64,000 nt of DNA from Clostridia bacterium (GCA_017513245.1 JAFXGK010000007.1:1-64000); one strand, 5' to 3'. Counted from the stretch's first letter, positions 15,128-24,541 are shown. Notes: generated by a model not told the origin, from the sequence alone. Translations and numbers: made by a program.

Positions 15128-15736
15128 ATGTTTCTTAGAAAAAAGGAGAAAAGCTTCGGCTCGACCTACGACTATATGATAGTCGGTCTCGGCAACCCCG
15201 GACGCGAGTATGAAAATACCCGTCACAACGTGGGTTTTTTAGCGCTTGACCGCCTTTGTGAAACCTTTTCGGCCGAAACCAAAAAGGTTAAATTCAAGTC
15301 GCTCGTCGGCGAGTGCCGCATCGGCGACAGCCGCGTGCTGCTGCTTCGCCCCCAGACCTATATGAACAATTCGGGTCAGGCGGTGCAGGAGGCTATGGCT
15401 TTTTATAAGCTCTCCCCCTCGCAAACACTTATAATGTTTGACGATATTTCGTTGCCGCCCGGCAAAATCCGTGTAAGACGAAGCGGCTCCGACGGCGGCC
15501 ATAACGGAATGAAAAACATTATTTATCTTTCGGGAAGCGACGCTTTTCCGCGTGTTAAAATCGGCGTAGGCGGCAAGCCGCATCCCGATTACGACCTGAA
15601 GGATTGGGTGCTCGGCTCCTTCTCCCGCGAGGACGCGCCCCTTATGAAAACCGCGGTAGAAAACGCCGCCGATGCCGCCGTTTGCTTTGTGCGCGAGGGC
15701 ATCGACAGCGCTATGAATAAATTCAGCAACAAATAA
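15128..15736 (+). CDS. pth: Peptidyl-tRNA hydrolase
   Basis: Releases tRNA from peptidyl-tRNAs that drop off the ribosome. 202 aa from ATG 15128 (GAGGTG upstream). The core motifs are GLGNPGREYENTRHNVGF, containing the conserved Asn and catalytic His, RPQTYMNNSG, and DDISLPPGKIRVRRSGSDGGHNG. The N-terminal extension of about 15 residues (RKKEKSFGS) is a small oddity. It is 9 bp upstream of mfd; pth-mfd is a common Firmicutes order. Confidence 0.96.
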   Translation: MFLRKKEKSFGSTYDYMIVGLGNPGREYENTRHNVGFLALDRLCETFSAETKKVKFKSLVGECRIGDSRVLLLRPQTYMNNSGQAVQEAMAFYKLSPSQTLIMFDDISLPPGKIRVRRSGSDGGHNGMKNIIYLSGSDAFPRVKIGVGGKPHPDYDLKDWVLGSFSREDAPLMKTAVENAADAAVCFVREGIDSAMNKFSNK

Positions 15737-15745
15737 GGAGTAGCA

Positions 15746-18700
15746 ATGCATTTTCTATGTTCGGCTTTGTCCGAAAACGAGGACTGCAAGAAACTTCTCC
15801 ACTCGTTGGATATGGGCTTTTTGCCTGCCGTTTGTACGGGTCTTCCACCTGTTTGCCGAGCCGCGGTAATCGCCACAGCGGCACAAAACGGCCACCGCGT
15901 TTCGGTTATCTGTCCCGACGAGGCAGAGGCCACCCGCCTTTGCGAGGACATTATCTCGCTGGGCACCGAGGCCCGCCTTCTCCCGGCGAGAGACCTATTA
16001 CCCGAACGCGGGGTTATTAACTCTAAGGAGTGGGAACATAAGCGTTTATACACCCTGTCTGCACTCGCAGACGGGGTCTTACCCGTTTGTGTCGGCTCGG
16101 CCGAAAGCTTTTCTCTTATAACCCTGCCGCCCGAGCGACTGACTCGTTCTACCTTTAAAATTAAAAGCGGCGACCTTATAAGTCCCATAGAACTTTGCGA
16201 GCGACTGCTGTCGGCAGGATATACCCGTTGCGAGCAGGTAGAAGGCCCCGGCCAGTTTGCCTCACGCGGCGGCATACTCGACGTTTTTCCGACCGGCCTT
16301 TCATCCCCCGTGCGAATTGAATTTTGGGGTGACGAAATCGACACGGTTTGCTTTTTCGACCCCGAAAGTCAACGCCGAGGCGATACTGCCGACGAGGTGT
16401 TTATCGCCCCTGCGCGCGAGGCTTTGGCCGACAAGAGGGAGCTTCTCGAAATTCTTGCCCGACTCGGCAAGAAAAAACTCACGGACGAACAGAAGAAGAC
16501 CCTCGAATACGACCGCGTTGCAATAGAGAGCGACACCTTTTCGGAATACGACCGCTACCTGCCCTACCTCTACGACGGCAGATATACCGCCTTTGATTAC
16601 ATCGGCGACGGGGTACTCTTTATTTGTGACAGCGCTGCGGAAAACGAAAAGTTATCCAACCTTTTGACGCTTCACGGTGAGGATATTAAGCGCAGGCTCG
16701 AATCGGGCACCGCTTTTTCGAACGATATTTGCTATCTCTCACGCGGCGAGTTTTGGCAAAAGGCTGAAAAAAAGAGCGCGGTTATTCTCGAAAACTTCAC
16801 CCGAAGCGGCTATGAGATACCCCTTCGCGAGCTTATCCCCTTTGAGATGAAACAACTGCCCCCGTGGCGTGGCGGACTTGAACTTTTGCTTGAGGATATC
16901 AGCGAAAATACCGTAATTCTTGCAGGAAATGAAAAATCGGGTCGCCTGCTTTGCGAGGAACTTTCGGAAAACGGCAAGAGCGCAACCTTTATGGAAAATC
17001 CTTCAGGAGGGGTGCGCGGAATTATCGTAACGGTGGGCGGACTTTCGGCCGGAATTTCGGTTCCGCGCGATAAATTTACCCTTATTACCCACAGCGATAT
17101 TCTAAAACAGCGCCGCCGCACCGTAAAAAAACGCGGCAACAGCATAAACTCGCTCGACGAGCTGCACGGCGGCGAATACGTTGTTCACGCGGTACACGGT
17201 ATCGGCCAGTTTATGGGCGTTCACAAGATAGAAAACAACGGCATCATAAAGGATTATCTTAAAATTATTTATGCTAAGGGCGACGTGCTTTACGTGCCCG
17301 TTACTCAGCTTGATTTGGTTTCGAAATACATCGGCGGCGACGAGGGTATTCGCCTTAATAAGCTCGGCGGCACCGAGTGGCAAAAGACGCGCACACGCGT
17401 TCGCACCGCCGTTCGCGATATGGCCAAGCAGCTTACCGCCCTTTATGCCAAGCGCCTTGAAATTAAGGGTCACGCCTTCTCGGCCGACACCGATATTCAG
17501 TCGGATTTTGAGCGCCGCTTTGAATTTGAGGAGACCGAAGACCAGCTTCGCTGTATAAACGAAATCAAGGACGATATGGAAAAGGCCGTGCCGATGGACC
17601 GCCTGCTCTGCGGCGACGTTGGTTTCGGCAAGACCGAGGTGGCTTTACGCGCCGCATTCAAGTGCGTAAGCGAGGGCAAGCAATGCGCTTTTATGGCGCC
17701 TACCACTATTCTCGCCTGGCAACACTATAACACCGTGTTGCGCCGATTTGGTGATTTCCCGCTTGAAACCCGCCTGCTTTCGCGTTTTGTATCTAAAAGC
17801 AACCAGCAAAAAACAGTGACAGAACTTGCGCGCGGCAGCGTCGATATGGTTATAGGCACACACCGCCTGATTTCATCGGATATTAAGTTCCACGATTTGG
17901 GACTTATAATAATCGACGAGGAGCAGCGTTTCGGCGTTGCCCAAAAGGAAAAGCTTAAAGAACTTTATCCCAACGTCGACGTGCTGACCCTCTCTGCCAC
18001 ACCCATTCCCCGAACGCTCAATATGGCAATGACGGGACTTAGGGATATGTCGTCGATTGACGAGGCCCCCGAGGACCGTCAGCCGGTGCAGACCTACGTT
18101 CTCGAACAGCAGAACGGTCTCTTGCTCGATGCAATTCACCGTGAGCTGCGTCGCGGCGGTCAGGTTTATTACCTGCACAACCGCGTAGAAAGCATAACCG
18201 CCTGCGCCGCGCGGCTGAAGGCTCAGTTGCCCGACGCCAACATAGGCATCGCCCACGGCAAAATGGACGAGGAGACCCTTTCCCGCGTTTGGAAGCAGCT
18301 GCTTGAGCACGAGATTGATATTCTCGTTTGCACCACCATAATAGAAACGGGCGTCGACGTGCCCAACGCCAACACCCTGATAATAGAGGACGCCGACCGA
18401 ATGGGTCTGTCGCAGCTGCATCAGTTGCGCGGTCGCGTTGGTCGCTCGCCGCGACGCGCCTATGCGTATTTTTGCTTCCGCCCGGGCAAAGCGTTGTCGG
18501 AAATTGCCGAAAAACGCCTTGACGCCATTCGTGAATACACCGAGTTCGGTTCGGGCTTTAAGATTGCGATGCGCGACCTTGAAATTCGCGGCGCGGGCAG
18601 CATTTTGGGAGGCGAACAGCACGGCCACCTCGAGGCCGTCGGCTACGATATGTACGTGCAGCTGCTTTCCGACGCCATAAAGGAAGAAAAAGGCGAGGCG

Positions 18701-19150
18701 GTAGAAAAAGAAAACAACTGCGTTATCGACCTGCAGATTTCGGCCCACATACCCGAAAGCTATATCGCGGTGCTGCCGCAGCGACTTTATATGTACCGTC
18801 GCATAGCCGAAATCAAGACGGAGGAGGATAAACTTGACGTTATCGACGAGCTTTGCGACCGCTTTGGCGAGCCACCGCGAACGGTGCTCGGACTTTTGGA
18901 CATTGCGCTGCTTCGTAGCCGCGCATTCGCGCACGGAATAACCGAGGTATCGCAAAGCGGCAGTGTTATTCGTCTTTATAGCGACACTATCTCGCAAGAG
19001 GTGTCTGCTCGCCTTTCGGAGCATTTTTCGCTTCGGTTTATGATAGGCGGCGGAAAACGCCCCCACTACGCCATAGAAATGGCGCCGGGACAAAACTCGA
19101 CGGCCGCACTGCGCGAAATTATGGACACTATTGCGGCTGACAAGAATTAG
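15746..19150 (+). CDS. mfd: Transcription-repair coupling factor Mfd
   Basis: Removes RNA polymerase stalled at DNA lesions and recruits UvrA. 1134 aa, normal length. The N-terminal UvrB-homology module (~1-330) contains GGILDVFP. The RNA-polymerase-interacting domain starts near 470 (GGEYVVHAVHGIGQF). The RecG-like helicase follows, with Walker A GDVGFGKTEVA (~622) and DEEQRFG (~724), LSATPIPRTLNMA, and the RGRVGR motif VI. The C-terminal TRCF domain (~985-1085) ends the protein. The ribosome binding site is AAGGAG. Cytoplasmic; cotranscribed with pth. Confidence 0.97.
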   Translation: MHFLCSALSENEDCKKLLHSLDMGFLPAVCTGLPPVCRAAVIATAAQNGHRVSVICPDEAEATRLCEDIISLGTEARLLPARDLLPERGVINSKEWEHKRLYTLSALADGVLPVCVGSAESFSLITLPPERLTRSTFKIKSGDLISPIELCERLLSAGYTRCEQVEGPGQFASRGGILDVFPTGLSSPVRIEFWGDEIDTVCFFDPESQRRGDTADEVFIAPAREALADKRELLEILARLGKKKLTDEQKKTLEYDRVAIESDTFSEYDRYLPYLYDGRYTAFDYIGDGVLFICDSAAENEKLSNLLTLHGEDIKRRLESGTAFSNDICYLSRGEFWQKAEKKSAVILENFTRSGYEIPLRELIPFEMKQLPPWRGGLELLLEDISENTVILAGNEKSGRLLCEELSENGKSATFMENPSGGVRGIIVTVGGLSAGISVPRDKFTLITHSDILKQRRRTVKKRGNSINSLDELHGGEYVVHAVHGIGQFMGVHKIENNGIIKDYLKIIYAKGDVLYVPVTQLDLVSKYIGGDEGIRLNKLGGTEWQKTRTRVRTAVRDMAKQLTALYAKRLEIKGHAFSADTDIQSDFERRFEFEETEDQLRCINEIKDDMEKAVPMDRLLCGDVGFGKTEVALRAAFKCVSEGKQCAFMAPTTILAWQHYNTVLRRFGDFPLETRLLSRFVSKSNQQKTVTELARGSVDMVIGTHRLISSDIKFHDLGLIIIDEEQRFGVAQKEKLKELYPNVDVLTLSATPIPRTLNMAMTGLRDMSSIDEAPEDRQPVQTYVLEQQNGLLLDAIHRELRRGGQVYYLHNRVESITACAARLKAQLPDANIGIAHGKMDEETLSRVWKQLLEHEIDILVCTTIIETGVDVPNANTLIIEDADRMGLSQLHQLRGRVGRSPRRAYAYFCFRPGKALSEIAEKRLDAIREYTEFGSGFKIAMRDLEIRGAGSILGGEQHGHLEAVGYDMYVQLLSDAIKEEKGEAVEKENNCVIDLQISAHIPESYIAVLPQRLYMYRRIAEIKTEEDKLDVIDELCDRFGEPPRTVLGLLDIALLRSRAFAHGITEVSQSGSVIRLYSDTISQEVSARLSEHFSLRFMIGGGKRPHYAIEMAPGQNSTAALREIMDTIAADKN

Positions 19151-19214
19151 TGCTGGACATTTAATTAGTATTATTGTATAATATCTTGTAGATTATTTTC
19201 AGGAGGACATTATT

Positions 19215-20369
19215 ATGAATATCCTTAAAAAGGTTGCAGCCCTACTCCTCGTTGGCATTATGGTATTTTCCTTTGCCGCCTGCCACGAAAAGGACGAAAC
19301 TGCTGTTACTGTTAAATACGGCGACAAGACCGAAACCTTCACCTCGGCTATGTATCTTTGCGCTCTTATGAACGCCGATAGCGAAGCCTCGAGCAAGGTT
19401 CAGGAAATTCTTGCCGATAAGGACGTTAAGAACGAAGACATCACCGACAAGCTCTTCTACTCCCAGAAGATTGATAACAAGGATTATTACACCTGGGTTA
19501 AGGACCGCGCTAAAGAGTTAATTACCGAGTACGCCGCTTACAAGTTCCTTTGCGCCGATGCAAAGGTTGAGCCTGATAAGGACGACGTTGCTTCTATCGA
19601 GTCCTACGTTGACTACTACTGGAACTACGGCTACAGTTCGCTCTTCGAGCCCAACGGCGTCAGCTACGACACCTACAAGCATATGAGCATGAACGCAGCC
19701 TACAACCAGGCTTACTTTAATTCGCTTTATGCAGAGGGCGGCACCAAGGCCGTTGCCGAGAGCGAAATTTTAAAGACCATGGACGAAAAGTTCGTTATTG
19801 CAAACGTTATCGAGGTTAGCACAGCCGACCTTAAGGACGATAAAAAAGCCGAAGCCAAGAAAAAGCTCGAAGGCTATGCCGCCCGTCTTAAGAAGGGCAC
19901 AAAGTTCGAGGTTATCTATAAGGAGCACAACAACATAAAGGACGACGCAACCTCCTCTAAGGTTTCTTCGACCGCTTCCGCCTCTTCGGTTGTTTCCGAT
20001 ACATCCTCAGGCGCTACCTCGTCCGAGGCTGAAAAGGAATTAACTCCCAAGGATGCATATGCAAGCCTTCTCGGCGCTGAGGGTACCGATTACGAAACCT
20101 CCTACTTCAAGACCGTTAAGGATATGAAGGTTGGCGCCGTTCAGGTTATTGAAGACAAGGAAAACAAGCTTTACGTGCTGGTTGTTCGCGGCGATATGAT
20201 GGGCGACGAGTACTGGACCGAAAATATGACCCCTGCCGTTCTTCAGATGCTCAAGGGCGACGAGTTCGACAAGGCTGTAGCCGAGTTTGTAAAGAAACTC
20301 GAGGTTAAGATCGACAAGGACGCAGTTAAGCCCTTCGACGTTAAGGATCTTTACAAGTATACCAAATAA
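19215..20369 (+). CDS. Secreted lipoprotein, PrsA/SurA-like foldase candidate
   Basis: 384 aa. A signal peptide (KKVAALLLVGIMVFSF) ends in the lipobox FAAC with Cys at ~23, so the mature protein is tethered to the outer face of the membrane. Charged helical segments (~60-245) resemble the N-terminal chaperone part of PrsA/SurA proteins. A Ser/Thr/Ala linker at ~247-272 is followed by a ~110-residue C-terminal region with YFKTVKDMKVGAVQVIEDKENKLYV-like spacing (parvulin-like VQVI; quoted in part). Catalytic parvulin residues are not obvious. Its place right after mfd matches the pth-mfd-foldase order of many Clostridia. Confidence 0.75.
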   Translation: MNILKKVAALLLVGIMVFSFAACHEKDETAVTVKYGDKTETFTSAMYLCALMNADSEASSKVQEILADKDVKNEDITDKLFYSQKIDNKDYYTWVKDRAKELITEYAAYKFLCADAKVEPDKDDVASIESYVDYYWNYGYSSLFEPNGVSYDTYKHMSMNAAYNQAYFNSLYAEGGTKAVAESEILKTMDEKFVIANVIEVSTADLKDDKKAEAKKKLEGYAARLKKGTKFEVIYKEHNNIKDDATSSKVSSTASASSVVSDTSSGATSSEAEKELTPKDAYASLLGAEGTDYETSYFKTVKDMKVGAVQVIEDKENKLYVLVVRGDMMGDEYWTENMTPAVLQMLKGDEFDKAVAEFVKKLEVKIDKDAVKPFDVKDLYKYTK

Positions 20370-20382
20370 TTAAAACCAAGAA

Positions 20383-20417
20383 AAAACCTCAGGATTTTCA
20401 TCCTGAGGTTTTATTTT
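20383..20417. terminator. Bidirectional terminator between the foldase and trxB
   Basis: AAAACCTCAGGAT-TTTC-ATCCTGAGGTTTT with flanking A/T runs, between convergent genes. Confidence 0.85.
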
Positions 20418-21317
20418 TTATCTGTCGATATAACTGCAGGCTGCAAGCGCTGCAACCGCGCCGTCGGCAACCGCGGTGGTTACCTGACGAACGCCTTTTT
20501 TGCGGCAGTCGCCCGCTACGAAAACGCCTTCTGTTTCGGTCTTGCAGAACTCATCAACGTCGGCATAGCCGTAATTGTCAAGCGCAAGCACGTTTTTAAA
20601 GGCTTCGTTCTGCGGAACAAGGCCGATTGCCACAAAGGCTCCGTCGGCCGTGATTACCTGCTCGTTTCCGTCCGAGTCGGTAATCTTTACGCCGGTAAGC
20701 TCATCGTCGCCCAAAAATTCCTTTACGGTAACACCGAGTATTACCTCGGCCTTCGGGTTAGCGTAAAGCTTATCCTGAAGTCGCTTTTCACCCGTAAGGT
20801 AGGGCAGGTTTTGAACTACCGTTACTTTTGAGGCGTTTTCGCAAAGCAGGAGTGCCTCCTGCAGCGCGGAATTACCGCCGCCGACTACTACGACCTCGCG
20901 GCCGTTATAGAAAGCGCCGTCGCACACCGCGCAGAAGGAAATGCCGTTGCCGATAAGCTCCTGCTCGCCGGGAACACCGAGCAGTCGGTGCTTGGCTCCG
21001 GTGGCTACGATTACTGCCTTAGCCTCAAATGTGCCGCCCTCGCAAACGACGGTTTTTACCTCGCCGTCGCGAATTTCAAGCACGGTATCCATCTCGATTT
21101 CGGCGCCTTGGGAAAGCACCTGCTCGACCAACTTTTCGGCAATTTCGTTGCCGCTGGCCGATAAAAAGCCGGGATAGTTTTCTACCATCGGCGAATAGGT
21201 AATCTGTCCGCCGAAGGTAGCCTTTTCTATAACCAAAACGGTTTTGTTTGCTCTAAGGGCGTAGAGCGCCGCAGTAAGACCTGCGGGGCCGCCGCCTATT
21301 ACTATAATATCTGTCAT
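20418..21317 (-). CDS. trxB: Thioredoxin-disulfide reductase
   Basis: NADPH-dependent FAD enzyme that reduces thioredoxin-type disulfides. 299 aa. The FAD motif is GGGPAGLTAA (8-17), the redox pair C129-A-V-C132, the NADPH motif VVGGGNSALQEA (~145), and the C-terminal FAD motif TETEGVFVAGDC. It sits 2 bp after nrdD in the same operon. Because NrdD here carries a fused CPNC redoxin domain, TrxB is the natural electron donor for ribonucleotide reduction (inference). Confidence 0.95.
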   Translation of the reverse strand: MTDIIVIGGGPAGLTAALYALRANKTVLVIEKATFGGQITYSPMVENYPGFLSASGNEIAEKLVEQVLSQGAEIEMDTVLEIRDGEVKTVVCEGGTFEAKAVIVATGAKHRLLGVPGEQELIGNGISFCAVCDGAFYNGREVVVVGGGNSALQEALLLCENASKVTVVQNLPYLTGEKRLQDKLYANPKAEVILGVTVKEFLGDDELTGVKITDSDGNEQVITADGAFVAIGLVPQNEAFKNVLALDNYGYADVDEFCKTETEGVFVAGDCRKKGVRQVTTAVADGAVAALAACSYIDR

Positions 21318-21319
21318 AA

Positions 21320-23686
21320 TTACTGACCCAGATACTTCTTGATATCCGAAACGCCGGTGAGCTTTAATACGCCGTCGCCGTCGGGAACGATAAGGGTCGG
21401 AGCCTGCTTGATGCCGTAGGCCTCAACCAGCTCTACGTTCTCGTTTGCGAGAAGCTTATCGTACTTAACGCCTGCCTTATCAAGCAGTGCGCAAGCAATC
21501 TTGCAGTTGGGGCAGGTTGCGGTTGTGAAGAGCATTGAGGTGGTTACTGCGGTAGCGGTTTTATCCTCGCAGCAGGCGCATGCCTCACCCTTTGCGTGGC
21601 TCTTGGTGAGCTTGGAGTTTGCAATGTTGTAAACCTTGCGATCCTTGTACTCCTGGCTCTTACCGTCGTTCCAGTTCTGAACGGGACGATAGTAACCGGT
21701 GATACGGCTGTAAACCTCGGTGGTGTTGCCGCAGTCGGGGCACTTGTATTCCTCACCTGCGATGTAGCCGTGGTTCTTACATACCGAGTAGGTCGGGCTG
21801 ATGGAGTAGTAGGGAAGCTTGTAGTTCTCTGCAATCTTGCGAACGAGGTTTGCAGTTACCTTCCAGTCGGGCAGACGCTCGCCGAGGAAGGCGTGGAATA
21901 CGGTACCCGAGGTATAAAGGGTGTGAAGCTCATCCTGCATCTCGAGAGCGGTAAATACGTCCTCGGTGTAGCCAACCGGCAGATGAGAAGAGTTGGTGTA
22001 GTAGGGGGTTGCGCCCTCGCCGCCTGCGGTCTTGATGTCGGGGTAGTGCTTACGGTCGTGCTTTGCAAGACGGTAAGAGGTCGACTCAGCCGGAGTTGCT
22101 TCGAGGTTATAGAGGTCGCCGTACATTTCCTGATAGTCGGAAAGGCGCTCGCGCATATGATTAAGAACGTCCTTGGAGAACTCCCGGGTCTCTGCGTGGG
22201 TCATATCCTTGCCGAGCCATGCTGCGTTAAGACCAACCTCGTTCATACCAACAAGACCGATGGTCGAGAAGTGGTTGTTGAAGGTGCCGAGGTAACGCTT
22301 GGTGTAGGGATAGAGGCCCTCGTCAAGCAACTTGGTGATAACGGTACGCTTTACCTTAAGCGAACGGGCAGCGATGTCCATAAGCTTGTCAAGACGGCTA
22401 TAAAACTCCTCGGGAGTCTTGGAAAGGTATGCGATTCTGGGCATATTGATGGTTACAACGCCAACCGAACCGGTGCTCTCGCCGCTGCCGAAGAAACCGC
22501 CCGACTTCTTACGAAGCTCGCGAAGGTCAAGACGAAGTCTGCAGCACATCGAACGAACGTCGCTCGGCTCCATATCAGAGTTGATGTAGTTGGAGAAGTA
22601 GGGAGTGCCGTACTTTGCGGTCATCTCGAAGAGAAGCTTGTTGTTCTCGGTTTCGGACCAGTCAAAGTCACGGGTGATGGAGTAGGTCGGAATGGGATAC
22701 TGGAAGCCGCGGCCGTTAGCATCGCCCTCGATCATAATTTCGATGAAGGCCTTGTTGATCATATCCATCTCGGCCTTACAATCCTTGTACTTGAAGTCCA
22801 TTTCCTTGCCGCCAACGATAGCGTTAAGCTCTGCAAGGTCGTTCGGAACGGTCCAGTCAAGGGTTATGTTGGAGAAGGGAGCCTGAGTACCCCAACGCGA
22901 CGGAGTGTTAACGCCGTAAACGAAGGACTCAATGCACTTCTTAACCTGATCGTAAGAAAGGTTGTCAACCTTTACGAAGGGAGCAAGATAGGTGTCGAAC
23001 GAGGAGAAGGCCTGTGCGCCTGCCCATTCGTTCTGCATAATGCCGAGGAAGTTAACCATCTGGTTGCAGAGTGTTGCAAGATGGCTGGCCGGAGCAGAGG
23101 TAATCTTGCCCGGAACGCCGCCGAGACCTTCCTGAATGAGCTGCTTTAAGGACCAACCTGCGCAATAACCGGTAAGCATAGAAAGGTCGTGCAGGTGCAT
23201 ATCACCGTTGCGGTGTGCTGCTGCAATTTCCTCATCATAGATTTCGGAGAGCCAGTAGTTGGCGGTGATGGCGCCGGAGTTGGAGAGGATAAGTCCGCCT
23301 ACCGAGTAGGTAACGGTGGAGTTTTCCTTAACGCGCCAGTCGGTGATGTTAACGTAGCTGTTAACGATTTCCTTATAATCAAGGAAGGTTCCCTTGATGT
23401 TACGAATCTTCTCGCGCTGCTTACGATAAAGGATATAAGCCTTTGCAACGTCGTCGTAGCCGGCCTTAATAAGTACGGTTTCAACGCTGTCCTGAATCTT
23501 TTCTACGGCAATCTGGCCGTCTTCAATCTGGGGCTCGTAGTCGGCGGTTACCTTGAGCGCAAGGAAATCGATTATATCCTTGTTGTACTCGCGTTCGCAG
23601 GCGTCAAATGCCTTTTCGATGGCTGCGCCGATCTTTGCAAGGTCAAAATCTACAACCTTGCCGTCTCTTTTAACGATTTGATACAT
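21320..23686 (-). CDS. nrdD: Anaerobic ribonucleoside-triphosphate reductase with fused C-terminal redoxin domain
   Basis: Class III enzyme making dNTPs under anoxia. 788 aa from ATG 23686 (GAGAGGG upstream). An N-terminal ATP-cone (~1-95) is followed by the glycyl-radical barrel, a zinc site with CPDCGN near 640-650, and the radical motif SRITGYYRPV with Gly ~664. Ordinary NrdD ends soon after this; here about 120 more residues follow, with a CACC cluster (~703-706) and a glutaredoxin/thioredoxin-like domain beginning TATCPNCK (CPNC at 725-728) and containing the cis-Pro motif KQAPTLIV. The activase nrdG is upstream and trxB downstream. NrdR-like boxes lie before it. Confidence 0.95.
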   Translation of the reverse strand: MYQIVKRDGKVVDFDLAKIGAAIEKAFDACEREYNKDIIDFLALKVTADYEPQIEDGQIAVEKIQDSVETVLIKAGYDDVAKAYILYRKQREKIRNIKGTFLDYKEIVNSYVNITDWRVKENSTVTYSVGGLILSNSGAITANYWLSEIYDEEIAAAHRNGDMHLHDLSMLTGYCAGWSLKQLIQEGLGGVPGKITSAPASHLATLCNQMVNFLGIMQNEWAGAQAFSSFDTYLAPFVKVDNLSYDQVKKCIESFVYGVNTPSRWGTQAPFSNITLDWTVPNDLAELNAIVGGKEMDFKYKDCKAEMDMINKAFIEIMIEGDANGRGFQYPIPTYSITRDFDWSETENNKLLFEMTAKYGTPYFSNYINSDMEPSDVRSMCCRLRLDLRELRKKSGGFFGSGESTGSVGVVTINMPRIAYLSKTPEEFYSRLDKLMDIAARSLKVKRTVITKLLDEGLYPYTKRYLGTFNNHFSTIGLVGMNEVGLNAAWLGKDMTHAETREFSKDVLNHMRERLSDYQEMYGDLYNLEATPAESTSYRLAKHDRKHYPDIKTAGGEGATPYYTNSSHLPVGYTEDVFTALEMQDELHTLYTSGTVFHAFLGERLPDWKVTANLVRKIAENYKLPYYSISPTYSVCKNHGYIAGEEYKCPDCGNTTEVYSRITGYYRPVQNWNDGKSQEYKDRKVYNIANSKLTKSHAKGEACACCEDKTATAVTTSMLFTTATCPNCKIACALLDKAGVKYDKLLANENVELVEAYGIKQAPTLIVPDGDGVLKLTGVSDIKKYLGQ

Positions 23687-23726
23687 GCTGTTTCCCTCTC
23701 TTTTCTTAATTTTTTCGTGCTCACAC

Positions 23727-23777
23727 ATAGTACCATATAATGTGTTCTCTGTCAAGTTACAAACCTATATCTTGTGG
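23727..23777 (-). promoter_or_regulatory. nrdD promoter with tandem NrdR-like boxes
   Basis: Minus-strand promoter TTGACA (23750-23755), 17 bp, TACTAT (23727-23732). Two 16-bp sites resemble the NrdR box ACACwATATATwGTGT: 23730-23745 (ACACATTATATGGTAC on the minus strand) and 23762-23777 (AACCTATATCTTGTGG on the plus strand). Each matches 12 of 16 positions. They are 16 bp apart, the usual spacing of paired NrdR boxes, and the first covers the promoter spacer. Confidence 0.6.
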
Positions 23778-24470
23778 TCATATGCCTCTCAATTCTACAT
23801 TTTCGACAATTTGTGACACGCTTTCTTGTAACTCTTTCATAAAGTTCTTATCATAGGCCGAAAAGCCGCCGTCTATCGTATCGCCCGAATCAACAAAGCC
23901 CTGTAAAAACCACTGCTTTGCAGGCGCTATCAGCTCGGCCGCGGCAAGAAGCGATTCCTTCGTGTGCAGCTCGCGAACCACGGTAGTACGGAATTCATAA
24001 TCTACGCCGCTTGCCTTAATTATCTCGATGCTCTGCTTTATGGGCGTGATATCAAAATTTTCAACCCCTACCGTCTTGCCATATTCCTCGGGCGAGTTTT
24101 TAATATCCATCGCAACGTAATCGACAAGCTTTTCATCAAGCAGTTCGCGAAGCTTTTCGGGGTAGCAACCGTTGGTATCGAGTTTTAAGAGCAAACCCGT
24201 TTCCTTTATCTTCCTTATAAACTGCTTTATGTCGGGCTGCAGCAGAGGCTCGCCCCCGGTGATGCAAACGCCGTCGAGCATGCCCTTCCTTTTATATATA
24301 TAGGAAAGCACCTCCTGCTCGTCCAGTCGCTCGTCCGCCTCGGGATGGGTAACAAGCCGCGCGTTGTGACAGAAGCCGCATCGCAGATTACAGCCTGCGG
24401 TGAACACCGTGCAGGCTATTTTTCCGGGAAAATCAAGCACCGTCATCTTCTGAAGTCCGTGAATAACCAT
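23778..24470 (-). CDS. nrdG: Anaerobic ribonucleotide reductase activating protein, radical SAM
   Basis: Installs the glycyl radical in NrdD using S-adenosylmethionine. 230 aa from ATG 24470, chosen for the strong AGGAGG site upstream. The radical SAM cluster motif is AGCNLRCGFCHN (C27, C31, C34), followed by ITGGEPLLQ and LDTNGCYPE. The longer form with FPGKIACTVF and a YEFRTTVV block is the type often annotated as NrdG2/PflA-like; position beside nrdD makes NrdG the sensible call. The gap to nrdD is 91 bp and holds a separate promoter. Confidence 0.9.
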   Translation of the reverse strand: MVIHGLQKMTVLDFPGKIACTVFTAGCNLRCGFCHNARLVTHPEADERLDEQEVLSYIYKRKGMLDGVCITGGEPLLQPDIKQFIRKIKETGLLLKLDTNGCYPEKLRELLDEKLVDYVAMDIKNSPEEYGKTVGVENFDITPIKQSIEIIKASGVDYEFRTTVVRELHTKESLLAAAELIAPAKQWFLQGFVDSGDTIDGGFSAYDKNFMKELQESVSQIVENVELRGI

Positions 24471-24486
24471 TTTTCGACCTCCTTTG

Positions 24487-24541
24487 ACACAATATATTGT
24501 TACAGCTCGAATATTGTACCACAAATATTGGTGTTATACAA
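24487..24541 (-). promoter_or_regulatory. nrdG promoter with tandem NrdR-like boxes
   Basis: Minus-strand promoter TTGTAT (24536-24541), 17 bp, TACAAT (24513-24518). Candidate NrdR boxes are 24519-24534 (minus strand ACACCAATATTTGTGG, filling the spacer) and 24487-24502 (ACACAATATATTGTTA). They are separated by 16 bp, exactly as at nrdD. Repression by NrdR with ATP/dATP is the expected control; nrdR itself is not in the window. Confidence 0.65.

Noticed and set aside
17873..19093. A 406-codon minus-strand open frame opposite mfd
   Set aside because: Antisense shadow of mfd helicase motifs.
21596..23149. A 517-codon plus-strand open frame opposite nrdD
   Set aside because: Same cause: antisense to a complete, motif-verified nrdD.
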